Positions 1 to 8,195 of a stretch of DNA of 64,000 bases are shown here, in pieces. The stretch is from Pseudomonas saudiphocaensis (lineage in GTDB: Bacteria > Pseudomonadota > Gammaproteobacteria > Pseudomonadales > Pseudomonadaceae): NCBI RefSeq assembly GCF_000756775.1, contig NZ_CCSF01000001.1, forward strand, positions 2,976,001 through 3,040,000. The letters are read 5' to 3'. Positions within the stretch are counted from its first letter, which is position 1. Every line of letters starts with the position of its first letter. The notes under the pieces are model-generated. The model had not been told where the DNA came from, ran no database searches, and saw only the letters and a program-made list of their open reading frames with translations. The translations under genes were made by a program, and so were the position numbers.

Positions 1-379
1 ACAGGCCGGTCAAGTCACAGGTGGCGACGGTCTCGCCGTTTTTATCGACGTATCTGTCGCCGTCCTGAATACCGATCAGGTTGCCCAGTTCGTCGAATAT
101 GCCCGTGGGCAGGCTAGCGACTGGTAGCTCGATATCGGGCTGGCTGCCCTCGGTGGAACCATCGTCATAGTCCTCGCCAGGGACCACCTCGCTGTAACGC
201 ACGCGATGGCTGTCATACAGCTGCACGCGGTTCATCTCGCGGGACTGCGTGGCGTAGTTGTCATGCACGGCATCGAAGATGTTTTCGACGTCAGTCAGGG
301 TGGCGACCAATACCGCCCCGGTAACGCCTAACACGACCAGGTATTCGGTCATTGACTGCCCAAGTTGCCTGCTGCGCAT
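1..379 (-). CDS. Pilin-like protein with class III (Flp/TadE-type) signal, partial
   Basis: The gene starts with ATG at 379 and runs off the left edge, leaving 126 residues visible and no stop. The N-terminus (RSRQLGQSMTEYLVVLG) has a short basic leader, a Gly-Gln junction at residues 7/8 and a Glu five residues after the cut, followed by a hydrophobic stretch. This is the pattern cleaved by TadV/FppA-type prepilin peptidases. The rest of the visible protein is hydrophilic and acidic, with a stretch rich in Asp, Glu and Gly around residues 65-80, so it is larger than a major Flp pilin. It starts two bases after the stop of the preceding secreted-protein gene and is probably the last visible gene of that operon. 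A minor pilin or pseudopilin role is inferred; the C-terminal part is unseen. Confidence 0.7.
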   Translation of the reverse strand, partial: MRSRQLGQSMTEYLVVLGVTGAVLVATLTDVENIFDAVHDNYATQSREMNRVQLYDSHRVRYSEVVPGEDYDDGSTEGSQPDIELPVASLPTGIFDELGNLIGIQDGDRYVDKNGETVATCDLTGL

Positions 380-381
380 GA

Positions 382-1053
382 TCACTGATCCATCCGTGTG
401 AGCAGGACCTGGGTATTGGTTTCGTGGCGCAGCAGGCCGATTGTCAGCAGTTCGCGGCCCTTGGCGTAGTTGAGCACGACGCTGCCAGCCAGGGTGCTGC
501 GGTGCTCCAGCTGCCATCCACGGTGGAGCATTTCGCTCTCGTACCAGGCGCGGGTGCGCTGGATGTCGTCGGCGACCAACAGCATGGTTACGCGCCCCTT
601 GCGCAGTGGGTCGTCGCTTTGCATATCGCTGACCACCTGCGCTTCGGCGGGCATGGGTACGCCTTCGCCGAGACGCCGATCGCTGGCCCCTGCGACCGGG
701 GGATTGGTCAGCATCAGCTTGCCGTAGCTGTAGCGCTCGTTCTGCGCCTGCACCTGCACCATCATCATGCACTGGTTGTTGATGTGCAGGATCTGCTCCC
801 AGGGGCCAAAGGTCGTGTAATCGACGGCCTCTTTCCATTGCTTGCCGTAGAAATCCTTGACCTGCCGGGGGGTGGCGGGCACACGGAAGCTGCGCACATT
901 CATGGCGGTGTTGTTCCACTGCATGCCGTCGGCAATCGCGCCGACCAGCATGGCGTCCATGCGTGGGAAGTCGTCGTGGTCGCACTCGGCATATGCGCTT
1001 GTGCCAAGCAGGCCAAGCAGGGGCAGGGCGACCAGGGGCCAGTGCTTAATCAT
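382..1053 (-). CDS. Secreted protein of unknown function in pilin-like operon
   Basis: A 223-residue protein. The ATG at 1053 was chosen because it begins a clear signal peptide (MIKHW, then hydrophobic LVALPLLGLLG, ending SAYA) with predicted cleavage near residue 22; the open frame continues upstream only inside the preceding gene. That start overlaps the end of the TadE-like gene by 8 bases. The mature part holds two segments of similar plan: an F/W-Y-x(4)-W-type helix followed by beta-like strands near residues 45-85, and again near residues 165-210. This suggests an internal duplication. No catalytic motif or named family was recognised. Its place among pilin-like genes suggests a periplasmic or surface role in the same apparatus, which is inference only. 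Confidence 0.7.
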   Translation of the reverse strand: MIKHWPLVALPLLGLLGTSAYAECDHDDFPRMDAMLVGAIADGMQWNNTAMNVRSFRVPATPRQVKDFYGKQWKEAVDYTTFGPWEQILHINNQCMMMVQVQAQNERYSYGKLMLTNPPVAGASDRRLGEGVPMPAEAQVVSDMQSDDPLRKGRVTMLLVADDIQRTRAWYESEMLHRGWQLEHRSTLAGSVVLNYAKGRELLTIGLLRHETNTQVLLTRMDQ

Positions 1054-2041
1054 TGAAATAACAAAAACCGGTTCGTGGATTACAGGCCACCGAGTCGCCG
1101 GGAATCGGGTCGGTGTTGACGGGGGCCAGGTCGATATGCCTGAACGACGGCTCCATGATGCTGACGGCCGTCTTGATGACGTCCCACAGGAGGTTGTCTT
1201 CCAATCCGGTGCCGAGGACGAAGTCGTCGGATTTTTCACGCATGTGAAGTTCGTCCTGCGCCACCCAGGCATCGGCCAGAATCGCCGAGCGGGCATTGAC
1301 CGATAATGGCGCAGCGCCGATCAGTGGCGTGCTGCCCAGGGTGCTGCCGGTCAGCGAAACCGGGATGCGTACGTCACTGCTATAGAGGTTGCGGCGGGGG
1401 TGGGCGATCTGTAGCAAATCGTCGTCGCCGCGGCCAAAACTGAGGATGTCCACCGCCTTGGTGACCGGGCTCATCAGCGCGTTGTAACCGCCGGTCAATG
1501 TGTCGGCGACCGAGGTGGGCGTGCTGTTGCTCATGCTCGAGCCAGCTGCGCTGGCGCCACTGTTGACCATGGGTTGGCTCTGGCCGCTGGTCCAGCGCCA
1601 GAAACGGTTGATCATGCTATTGCCAGGAGCTTCAACATCCTCATTGGTAAAAGGCCGAGCCGCCTGTCCATACGCCAGCAGACGGTTTTCCGCGCTGTTG
1701 AAGATGTCTTCATTGCTGCGGGTGGGTAAGCCGTCCACGGTATCGAGGCGTGCATACAGGCTTCGATCGGAGGGAGACAAGGAAGAAATCTGGTCTCGGT
1801 CGTATTGCGACGGGCTGTGGCCGCTTTTGCTCTGCCCGATGTAGTCCTCGGGCGTGCCGTACCACACGGTGCGCTCCCAGGCTGCATAGCGCGCCATCTC
1901 CTGGGATTTGTAAGCCATATCGGTAAGCTTGCCGATCACCGGTACGGCAACGAACATCAGCAATACGCAGCCGGCGACCATGACCACGAATTCGGCCATG
2001 GCCTGCCCCCGAGCGAGGTGATGCATGCCGAGGGTGCTCAT
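1046..2041 (-). CDS. TadE-like minor pilin protein
   Basis: A 331-residue protein with an N-terminal leader ending ARGQAMAEFVVMVAG. Gly12/Gln13 is the likely prepilin cleavage junction and Glu17 is the +5 glutamate, followed by a single hydrophobic helix to about residue 37. The remaining ~290 residues are predicted to lie outside the membrane, with low-complexity Ser/Gly/Ala around residues 155-180. TadE/TadF proteins of Tad pilus systems are pseudopilins with this N-terminus, but they are usually shorter, so this is an enlarged version. The ATG overlaps the TadG-like stop by four bases (ATGA), indicating translational coupling. The C-terminus overlaps the next gene by 8 bases. A minor pilin function is inferred from the N-terminus and neighbours. 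Confidence 0.7.
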   Translation of the reverse strand: MSTLGMHHLARGQAMAEFVVMVAGCVLLMFVAVPVIGKLTDMAYKSQEMARYAAWERTVWYGTPEDYIGQSKSGHSPSQYDRDQISSLSPSDRSLYARLDTVDGLPTRSNEDIFNSAENRLLAYGQAARPFTNEDVEAPGNSMINRFWRWTSGQSQPMVNSGASAAGSSMSNSTPTSVADTLTGGYNALMSPVTKAVDILSFGRGDDDLLQIAHPRRNLYSSDVRIPVSLTGSTLGSTPLIGAAPLSVNARSAILADAWVAQDELHMREKSDDFVLGTGLEDNLLWDVIKTAVSIMEPSFRHIDLAPVNTDPIPGDSVACNPRTGFCYFND

Positions 2042-4050
2042 TGCAGCGCATCCAGCATGCCGCTCTTGACCTGATCAAGCACGTTCTCGCTGATCTGGTT
2101 GATCACCGGCTTGGCGACCGGCGAAATCACCGGCGGCAGTTTCTCAAGGGCACGGTCAACGCCCGGCATGATCAGGTAGTCGGTAGAGACATCAAACAGC
2201 AGGCCTACTACGGTCGCCGGGCCAAAATCGGGCAGGCCGAGCACCTCGGAGAGGTCGATTTCACCGGAAGCGATCAATTGCACGACCTTGCTCGGCTCAC
2301 GCAGGCGCGCGTCCCACCAGGGGCTGTATTGGTTGGGCGATTCGTCTCGACCAGACGGCGCGGCGAAATACGTCTCGGCCGAGGACACGGTCATCATTCG
2401 CTCGGAGTCGCCGCCCCAGGCGAAGTCCATGGGGTTGTCGCGCGTGTCTGTCTCCAGAGCGAAGCGGCCTTGGCGAATGTTCAGGGCGTCCGGGTTGTCA
2501 CTGGTCCTTATCGCCTGCAGCGGTTTGGACACGGCTACTGTGAATTCCTTGCTGCGTCCGCTTTCGCTATGGGCGCCACCCAGGGCAAAGAATGACGGCG
2601 AGCCGCTGTAGCCGTTGGTGACGTCCTCTGCGCGATTGAGGCCGTAGATCGACAGCACGTTGCCCCAGGCCCAAGTCGCGGCGTGGATGGGGTCCATGGC
2701 GTCACCGTAGGGTGTTTTGGAGATCAATCCCGCTTCGACCGGCGTACCCCATTGCGGTCCGAACAGTTTTTCGTCGCCGACATTGGTCACCAACTGATGT
2801 GTAGCCCCTCCCAGCGGAATGCCCATGCCGAAGCCAAACTGCAGAGGCGGAACATCAACGCAGCCAAGGACCGGCAGACAAATACGGATTTCCAGGCCAA
2901 CGTCGATTTGGAAGCCGATTGAGCTGTGGTCCACCGAGGCCCAGCCGTACACCGGAGTCTTGCTTCCCACGGCCGAGGTGCTCAGCGGGTTGTAGACGTA
3001 GGCGGTGCCGCCCTCGTTGCCCACGCCGACAAAGGCGGACAGGTTGAGTTTGATCTCGATGAAACCCAGGGAGAAATTGAGCGACAGGTCCAGTGATGGG
3101 CCAAAGTTGAAGTCGCGCTGACTCAGCCAGGGGTTGCGCTGGGCGTTAACCAGCGCTGCGTACTGGCGAGCAGCGTTGCGCGAGTCGATATCGTTGGGCG
3201 TACCGCTCTTGCTATGCATCTCCGGGGCAATGTTGACCAACATCGAACTGGGCACGAGATCCCCGGTTTTGGAGCCCAGGAAGTCAGCGAGAAACCCTTG
3301 GTCATCGGGTTCTTCAAGCCCTTCGGAGTCGTTCGGTGAGGCCGGCAGCGAGCCACCCGGCCCGGGCTCGCTGGCGACGAGCTGGGTGAGCAGGTCCTGA
3401 ACCGGCAGCATGTCGGCGAAATACGTCAGGATGAAATTCTGGATCAGCAGCGCGGTGCTGAGCGGGGCGACCTCCAGAGTGTCGCCGCCGGGCTTGTCCA
3501 TCGTGTGCCGCCCCACCACATCGCCGGCAATTCGCGTCTGCGCCTCGAAGGTCGCTATGGCGAAGGCTTTCTGGAAAAAGCCCATGATGGTGTTGAAGCT
3601 GGAGACCACCTGTGGATAGACATTGACCACAGGCAGGGAAACGAAGCGGGCGCCAATCCCCAGTATCTGCCAAGGCAACGTTGCCATACCGACCACATCG
3701 CCAATAGTCGGGCGGGGAATGATGATGGCAATCGGCAGCTGGTAGACGGGGAAGCTGTTGATCCAGCGTGGGATGTTGGCGTAACGCTTGCCCCATGAAG
3801 CAAGCGCCACCACCTGACCAACCGACAGCTCATTGGCCACGATGGCGCGGTTGGTGTAGGCGATCAGGTTCTGGTGACGGGCAAAAAGCTTGGCCTGTGA
3901 GTAGGCCGCCGCGTCGGCAGCGTTCTCCACCTGCACGCGGTCACGCGTGAGAATGCCCTGATTGAACAGCAGGATCATGCCCAGCGCGATAATGCCCATG
4001 AACAGCAGGCCAAATACCATGGCCTGCCCGTTCTGCCTCTTGAGTTTCAC
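2038..4050 (-). CDS. TadG-like membrane-anchored pilus assembly protein
   Basis: A 670-residue protein starting with GTG at 4050. The N-terminus NGQAMVFGLLFMGIIALGM is a TadE/TadG-like anchor, with Phe instead of Glu at the +5 position. It is followed by a segment (VQVENAADAAAYSQAK, about residues 38-55) typical of TadG/Flp-assembly proteins, where AADAAA motifs are common. The rest is a long extracytoplasmic region without a von Willebrand factor domain that I can recognise. It lies 22 bases after the small Flp pilin gene and overlaps the TadE-like gene by four bases. In Tad systems TadG-type proteins anchor or aid pilus biogenesis; that role here is inferred. No clear Shine-Dalgarno precedes the GTG, so the start is less certain. 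Confidence 0.7.
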   Translation of the reverse strand: MKLKRQNGQAMVFGLLFMGIIALGMILLFNQGILTRDRVQVENAADAAAYSQAKLFARHQNLIAYTNRAIVANELSVGQVVALASWGKRYANIPRWINSFPVYQLPIAIIIPRPTIGDVVGMATLPWQILGIGARFVSLPVVNVYPQVVSSFNTIMGFFQKAFAIATFEAQTRIAGDVVGRHTMDKPGGDTLEVAPLSTALLIQNFILTYFADMLPVQDLLTQLVASEPGPGGSLPASPNDSEGLEEPDDQGFLADFLGSKTGDLVPSSMLVNIAPEMHSKSGTPNDIDSRNAARQYAALVNAQRNPWLSQRDFNFGPSLDLSLNFSLGFIEIKLNLSAFVGVGNEGGTAYVYNPLSTSAVGSKTPVYGWASVDHSSIGFQIDVGLEIRICLPVLGCVDVPPLQFGFGMGIPLGGATHQLVTNVGDEKLFGPQWGTPVEAGLISKTPYGDAMDPIHAATWAWGNVLSIYGLNRAEDVTNGYSGSPSFFALGGAHSESGRSKEFTVAVSKPLQAIRTSDNPDALNIRQGRFALETDTRDNPMDFAWGGDSERMMTVSSAETYFAAPSGRDESPNQYSPWWDARLREPSKVVQLIASGEIDLSEVLGLPDFGPATVVGLLFDVSTDYLIMPGVDRALEKLPPVISPVAKPVINQISENVLDQVKSGMLDALQ

Positions 4051-4072
4051 AGACTGTGTCCGGCACTAGGCG

Positions 4073-4330
4073 TTACTGACGCTCTTCTTGCTGGAAGCTG
4101 CCCAGGTTGTGCGCGGTACCGGCTGCTTGTTGCGCTTCGGTACCCGTGGTATTGGCTGCCTGGGTGGCTTGGCCGCCACCCAGTTCAGCCGCCATATCAC
4201 CGACCTGCTCACGCACCGTGCTGCCGAACAGGTTGTATACAACAATCGCAGAAATTGCGATAAGCGCAACGATGATGATGTATTCGGTCATGCCTTGGCC
4301 GAGTTGGCGCGCACGGGATTTGATGGACAT
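4073..4330 (-). CDS. Flp-family type IVb pilin
   Basis: An 85-residue protein. The ATG at 4330 is preferred over one ten codons upstream because AAGGAGTCCCACC sits just before it. The leader (MSIKSRARQLG) is cut before Gln12 in the usual Flp pattern; Glu16 is the +5 residue and Tyr17 follows it, the conserved EY pair of Flp pilins. A hydrophobic helix (IIIVALIAISAIVVY) follows. The C-terminal tail is Gly/Gln/Thr-rich and polar. Flp pilins are the major subunits of Tad pili; here the gene is first of a minus-strand series with TadG/TadE-like genes, so it may be the main subunit of this locus. The Tad ATPase, platform and secretin genes are not in the window. Confidence 0.85.
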   Translation of the reverse strand: MSIKSRARQLGQGMTEYIIIVALIAISAIVVYNLFGSTVREQVGDMAAELGGGQATQAANTTGTEAQQAAGTAHNLGSFQQEERQ

Positions 4331-4413
4331 TGGTGGGACTCCTTGGGGATCAGTCGGCAAAAAAAGACGGCAGGAGTGCGTTTCCGGATATGCTTCTTCC
4401 GAGAAGTTCCATG

Positions 4414-4422
4414 CCGTTCGTC
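4414..4422 (+). promoter_or_regulatory. Candidate AlgR core binding site
   Basis: CCGTTCGTC is an exact match to the core of known AlgR sites at algD and algC. It lies 84-92 bases upstream of the Flp pilin ATG and about 140 bases upstream of the divergent oxidoreductase-like gene. AlgR itself is encoded in this window and is known to control pilin genes in P. aeruginosa. A nine-base match is expected by chance about once in two windows of this size, so this is suggestive only. Confidence 0.3.
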
Positions 4423-4487
4423 ATTTTTTGAACATTAGCGTAGGAGTTTGAGAAGCCGCCCCGCATGTTTTGATAGGTTTTTAATAT

Positions 4488-4515
4488 TTGGGACGCTGTA
4501 GCTTTTTGCTATCGT
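4488..4515 (+). promoter_or_regulatory. Possible sigma70 promoter of the signalling trio
   Basis: TTGGGA (4488-4493) and TATCGT (4510-4515) are separated by 16 bases and each matches four of six consensus positions. They lie about 45 bases upstream of the ATG at 4560. The match is weak, and no experimental or comparative support is available. Confidence 0.25.
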
Positions 4516-4559
4516 TCTCTGCTGCCCGTAGTCGATGTCAGGGCCATGAGAGAAGAAGT

Positions 4560-5078
4560 ATGCAATTGCTGACCCAACGCCGGGCAAAAATGGCTCGCTG
4601 GATGAATACCGTTCTGGCTCTGTTTTTGCTGACAAGCGGCACCGCCTGGGCGGACGATCCTTTTTCGCCGATGTTAACGCTGCGCATGGGCGACAAGGTG
4701 CTCGAACTGGAACGCGAACAGATCGCCGCACTGCCTCAGGCCAGCCTGAGAACCGGCACCACCCTGCACCCTGAGCCTGCGCTTTGGCAGGGGCCGTTGC
4801 TGCGTGACGTGCTGGCACTGATAGATGTACCCGCCGATGAAGTGGTGCCGATCCGCATCAGTTCATGGGACGACTATCACGTCGAATTCACCAACGAGGA
4901 CTTCAACCGCTGGGACGTCATTCTCGCCTGGCGCGTCGATGGCAAGGAGCTGGGCGTGGAAGATCTCGGCCCACTACGGGTGGTTTACCCACTTGATCAG
5001 TTCGATGAATTGCGCGACCAGCGCTTTCATTACCGGTGGGTTTGGTTGCTGCGCAGCATTGAGGTCTTGGCCCGTTGA
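4560..5078 (+). CDS. Periplasmic oxidoreductase molybdopterin-binding-like protein, cysteine-free
   Basis: A 172-residue protein. The ATG at 4560 follows GAGAGAAGAAG and opens a signal peptide that ends near TAWA|DDPF, about residue 31. The mature part (LTLRMGDKVLELEREQIAALPQ, GPLLRDVLALI, WDDYHVEF, LGPLRVVYPLDQ) follows the pattern of small proteins with the sulfite-oxidase/YedY molybdopterin fold. There is no cysteine anywhere in the protein, so the thiolate that ligates molybdenum in true enzymes is absent and catalysis is unlikely. Its stop overlaps the response-regulator start and the kinase follows, so a ligand-binding or accessory sensor role in that two-component system is a reasonable inference. 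ATG 4590 is an alternative start with a weaker ribosome site. Confidence 0.75.
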   Translation: MQLLTQRRAKMARWMNTVLALFLLTSGTAWADDPFSPMLTLRMGDKVLELEREQIAALPQASLRTGTTLHPEPALWQGPLLRDVLALIDVPADEVVPIRISSWDDYHVEFTNEDFNRWDVILAWRVDGKELGVEDLGPLRVVYPLDQFDELRDQRFHYRWVWLLRSIEVLAR

Positions 5079-6130
5079 CTCCGGCCCCTCAGCTATCGGC
5101 GCGAGTCCTCTGCATCGAGGACGAGCTGACTCTGCTTGCCGACCTGCAAGAGGAGTTATGTGCGGCGGGCTACGACGTACGCGTGGCCAGTTCGGTGGCG
5201 CAGGCGCTGATCGTCTTGGACGATTTCACGCCCGACCTCGTGTTGTGCGATGTGATGCTCGGGGCCGACGATCAGCCGGACGGCTATGCCCTCCACCAGC
5301 ATATCCGTCAGCAGCGTCCGGACCTGGCCGCGACGCCATTCATCCTCCTCACCGCTCTGGGCCAGCGCAGCGATCTGCTACAGGCCAAGCGGCTTGGCAT
5401 CGACGATTATCTGGTTAAACCGGTCGACTATGACCTGCTGCTGGCTACCATCGCTGCGCGCCTGGCTTCGGTCGGACGGGTGCGCGACAGTCAGGCATTC
5501 AGCCGCACCGAATTGCTTGGGCGCATGCGCGACGTCTTTGCCCAGCTGCCCGGAGCGGTGCTGTTGTGCGACGGCGACGGCAATCTGCTGCATGCCAACC
5601 ATCAGGCCCAGGCGCTAATGCAGGAGCATGGCCTTTGGCGTGTCGATGCCAAGGGACGACTGGAGTGGCCGTACGCCCTGCCGGCGGCATTGCAGACGCT
5701 GAAGCAAAACATCGCCGAGTTGAGTCAGTGCGCGACCGGGGTGCGCCGCGTGCAGACCCTGGAAATGCGCCGGGCCACTGATGCCGTGTTGCTGGGGCTG
5801 CTCAAGCTCGACGGAGCTGAGCACGCGGTGGCGGCGCAGCAACTGTTCGCGCTGTTCGTCTGCAGCGCGCAGAGCCGTCCCGTGCCTGAGGTGGAGGCGT
5901 TGCGCCTGCTGTTCGGCCTGACCCGCAGTGAGGCGCGGGTGGCGCGTCTGATGGCCCAGGGCATCCGTTCGGAAGCGGTGGCAGAAGCGCTGGGGGTTTC
6001 CGTAGCGACGGTGAATTTCCACCTGCGCAACCTCTTCCAAAAGACTGGCGTAACGCGCCAGAGCGAATTGGTGGCGCAGATCCTGGCGGCAGGCTGGACC
6101 CTTCCGGAGATGGCCGGGGACTGCCGGTGA
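5075..6130 (+). CDS. Response regulator, REC-PAS-LuxR type
   Basis: A 351-residue protein starting with TTG at 5075, overlapping the previous stop (TTGA), which suggests coupled translation. REC domain, residues ~10-128: acidic pocket Glu15-Asp16, phosphoacceptor Asp59 in DLVLCDVMLG, a Thr in FILLTALG and Lys in DYLVKPVD. Residues ~145-180 look like a PAS core (PGAVLLCDGDGNLLHANHQA). The C-terminal ~65 residues form a LuxR/GerE helix-turn-helix (LTRSEARVARLMAQG, then VSVATVNFHLRNLFQKTG). Its partner is most likely the kinase that follows with a 4-base overlap. The target genes are unknown; the divergent pilin-like operon is an obvious candidate, by analogy with PprB control of Tad pili in P. 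aeruginosa (inference). Confidence 0.88.
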   Translation: MTPAPQLSARVLCIEDELTLLADLQEELCAAGYDVRVASSVAQALIVLDDFTPDLVLCDVMLGADDQPDGYALHQHIRQQRPDLAATPFILLTALGQRSDLLQAKRLGIDDYLVKPVDYDLLLATIAARLASVGRVRDSQAFSRTELLGRMRDVFAQLPGAVLLCDGDGNLLHANHQAQALMQEHGLWRVDAKGRLEWPYALPAALQTLKQNIAELSQCATGVRRVQTLEMRRATDAVLLGLLKLDGAEHAVAAQQLFALFVCSAQSRPVPEVEALRLLFGLTRSEARVARLMAQGIRSEAVAEALGVSVATVNFHLRNLFQKTGVTRQSELVAQILAAGWTLPEMAGDCR

Positions 6131-7431
6131 GACGGCGCGAGCGTTGGTTCACCGGGGCGCTGCTGCTGTTGATGGCGGCTTCCGCCGGCCTGATCGGGTA
6201 CAGCCTGATGGCCCTGGCCAATTTGCAGAAAGATCTATCCCAGGATCCGGGCGAGGACATGGTTTGGGCCATCACCCAGGCGAGCTACCAGAACAACCTG
6301 CTGCTGCAGGCTCAGTACGCTCCGGGTGAGGGGCACCGCGGCAATCGGGCGCTGCAGCATGCCCTGCTGCGCGGCAGGCTGGCAGTGCTGCTGGCGCCGG
6401 TGCAGGAGCCGTTCATGGAGCGCGCAGGCGCACGCGAGCCGCTGCTGCGAATCAAGCAAATGCTCGCCGAGCCCCAGCCGGATCACGGGCTGATACAGGT
6501 GGAGCTGCATACCATCGGTCAGCAGATCATGCGCACCCGGCTCGACCTGGCCGGTGAGCGCCGCGATGACCACGAGGACCTGCTGCGCCTGCTCATCGTC
6601 TGTATTGGCGGGGTGACCCTGGCTGGCGGCCTGCTCTGCTGGCAGCTGCTGGGCAGCCTGTCCCGCGTGCGCCGGGCCCGCGACCAAGCGCGCGGCTTGC
6701 TTGACGCGCTGGAGCGCGAAAAGGAGGCAACCCGGCGCTATCGAGACTTCGTTTCGGTGATGTCGCATCAGTTGCGCACGCCACTGGCCGTGATCGACTC
6801 CAGCGCCCAGCGACTGGCCCGCCAGGATGCGGAGCATGAGGCTGTGCAAACGCGCCTGCAGCGCATCCGCAGCTCGGTTCGCCAGCTCAACCAACTGGTC
6901 ACCCGCGTGCTGCAGGGCTTGCGGGTGGACGAGCAGCGAGGCGAGGGCGTCGCGCTGGAATACCAGCGCTGTGACTGGGAAGACCTGGTGCGCCAGGCGC
7001 TCGACGGCTTCGGCGAGCTGCTCGCGACACGGCCGATTGAACTGAACTGGGCACCGGGCATCGTCCGCCCTTTGTGGATCGAATGCGACCGCCTGTGGTG
7101 CGTTGAAGTGCTCACCAACCTGATTTCCAATGCGGACAAGTACAGTCCGCCGGGCGCGCCAATTACCATCGCGGTCGATAAAGCGGACGGAATGCTGGTC
7201 TGCTCGGTATGCGATTCGGGCCCGGGCATTCCCGAAGACAGTATGCCGAGGCTGTTCGAGCCCTTTTATCGTGGGCAGGCGCAGGAAACTGGCAGCGATG
7301 GTGTTGGCCTCGGCCTATCCATTGCGCGCGCGCTGGTGCATTGGCATGGTGGACAGCTGACGGCGACCAACCGCAGTGAATGCGGTGCATGCTTCACGCT
7401 GCAGCTTCCGTTACGTCAATCGCGAGCGTAA
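6127..7431 (+). CDS. Membrane sensor histidine kinase
   Basis: A 434-residue protein starting with GTG at 6127, overlapping the regulator's stop by four bases. The first transmembrane segment lies at about residues 8-30 and the second at ~153-175, enclosing a ~120-residue periplasmic sensor region of no family I recognise. A coiled linker (~180-205) leads to the HisKA domain with His214 in FVSVMSHQLRTPL. The HATPase domain has the N box (NLISNADKYSPPG), G1 (DSGPGIPE), F region (LFEPFYRG) and G2 (GVGLGLSIA), all intact. It should autophosphorylate and pass phosphate to the upstream REC-PAS-LuxR protein. The periplasmic loop could receive its signal through the secreted molybdopterin-fold-like protein encoded first in the operon; that is inference. 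Confidence 0.9.
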   Translation: MRRRERWFTGALLLLMAASAGLIGYSLMALANLQKDLSQDPGEDMVWAITQASYQNNLLLQAQYAPGEGHRGNRALQHALLRGRLAVLLAPVQEPFMERAGAREPLLRIKQMLAEPQPDHGLIQVELHTIGQQIMRTRLDLAGERRDDHEDLLRLLIVCIGGVTLAGGLLCWQLLGSLSRVRRARDQARGLLDALEREKEATRRYRDFVSVMSHQLRTPLAVIDSSAQRLARQDAEHEAVQTRLQRIRSSVRQLNQLVTRVLQGLRVDEQRGEGVALEYQRCDWEDLVRQALDGFGELLATRPIELNWAPGIVRPLWIECDRLWCVEVLTNLISNADKYSPPGAPITIAVDKADGMLVCSVCDSGPGIPEDSMPRLFEPFYRGQAQETGSDGVGLGLSIARALVHWHGGQLTATNRSECGACFTLQLPLRQSRA

Positions 7432-7484
7432 CGCCTGCTGAGAACCATCTCGCTGCGTTGGGCCTGGCGGCGTGTCAACCAGCT

Positions 7485-8195
7485 CTAGCTACTGATATCG
7501 CGCCAGTCACGCAGCGCTGCAGGCAGTTCCGCCAGATTGGCGATGATCGCATCCGGCTGAGAGTCATACTGTTGCCAAGGCGCTCTGCCGGGGTTGAACC
7601 AGATGGCGCGCATGCCGGCTTGTTGTGCGCCGCTGATATCGTCGCTCGGGTGATCCCCGATATGCACGGCTTGCTCTGCGGCTACGCCGGCAAGCCTGAG
7701 TGCTTCCTGGAAAGGGCGCGGGTCGGGCTTGCCGATGCCCAGTTCTTCGGCGCACAAGGCGAAGTGGAAATAGTCGGCCAAACCCAGCCGGCGCACGTCG
7801 GCGTTGCCGTTGGTGATCACGCCCAGGGTGTAGTGGTTGGCGAGCAGCTCCAGGGTCGGGTGGACTTCGGGAAACAGCTGGATCGCATGCCGTGCTTCGA
7901 GAAATACCTGAAAGGCCTGTTCGGCCAGCTCGCGCGCTTCGCCCTGCGGATAGCCGGCCTGCTCCAGTGCGTGGCAGAGAATACGCCGCCGCAGCTCGCT
8001 GATGCGATGGCGAAGCTGCGGATCGGCGTCCAGCAGCCTGCGCCTGATCGCCCCCAACGCCTCGATGGAAACATCGCTCAGGCCGGGCGCGTGGCTGGCC
8101 AGCCATTCGCGCAGCCTGAGCTCGGCGCTGTGAAGCACGGGGCCGACGTCCCACAGGGTGTCGTCCAGGTCGAAGGTGATCAGGCGAATAGTCAC
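7485..8195 (-). CDS. HAD-superfamily hydrolase
   Basis: A 236-residue protein starting with GTG at 8195; the GTGA overlap with the xerC stop sets the start. All HAD motifs are present: motif [10 protein letters not shown] (Asp9 nucleophile, Asp11), motif II Thr in VITNGN, motif III Lys in GKPDPRPF and motif [13 protein letters not shown]. An alpha-helical cap lies between motifs I and II, as in the YigB/phosphoglycolate phosphatase-like subgroup. Proteins of this group are small-molecule phosphatases; YigB of E. coli acts on FMN, but the substrate here cannot be read from the sequence. It is the last gene of the lppL-lysA-dapF-DUF484-xerC series, the same order as in P. aeruginosa. Confidence 0.9.
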   Translation of the reverse strand: MTIRLITFDLDDTLWDVGPVLHSAELRLREWLASHAPGLSDVSIEALGAIRRRLLDADPQLRHRISELRRRILCHALEQAGYPQGEARELAEQAFQVFLEARHAIQLFPEVHPTLELLANHYTLGVITNGNADVRRLGLADYFHFALCAEELGIGKPDPRPFQEALRLAGVAAEQAVHIGDHPSDDISGAQQAGMRAIWFNPGRAPWQQYDSQPDAIIANLAELPAALRDWRDISS

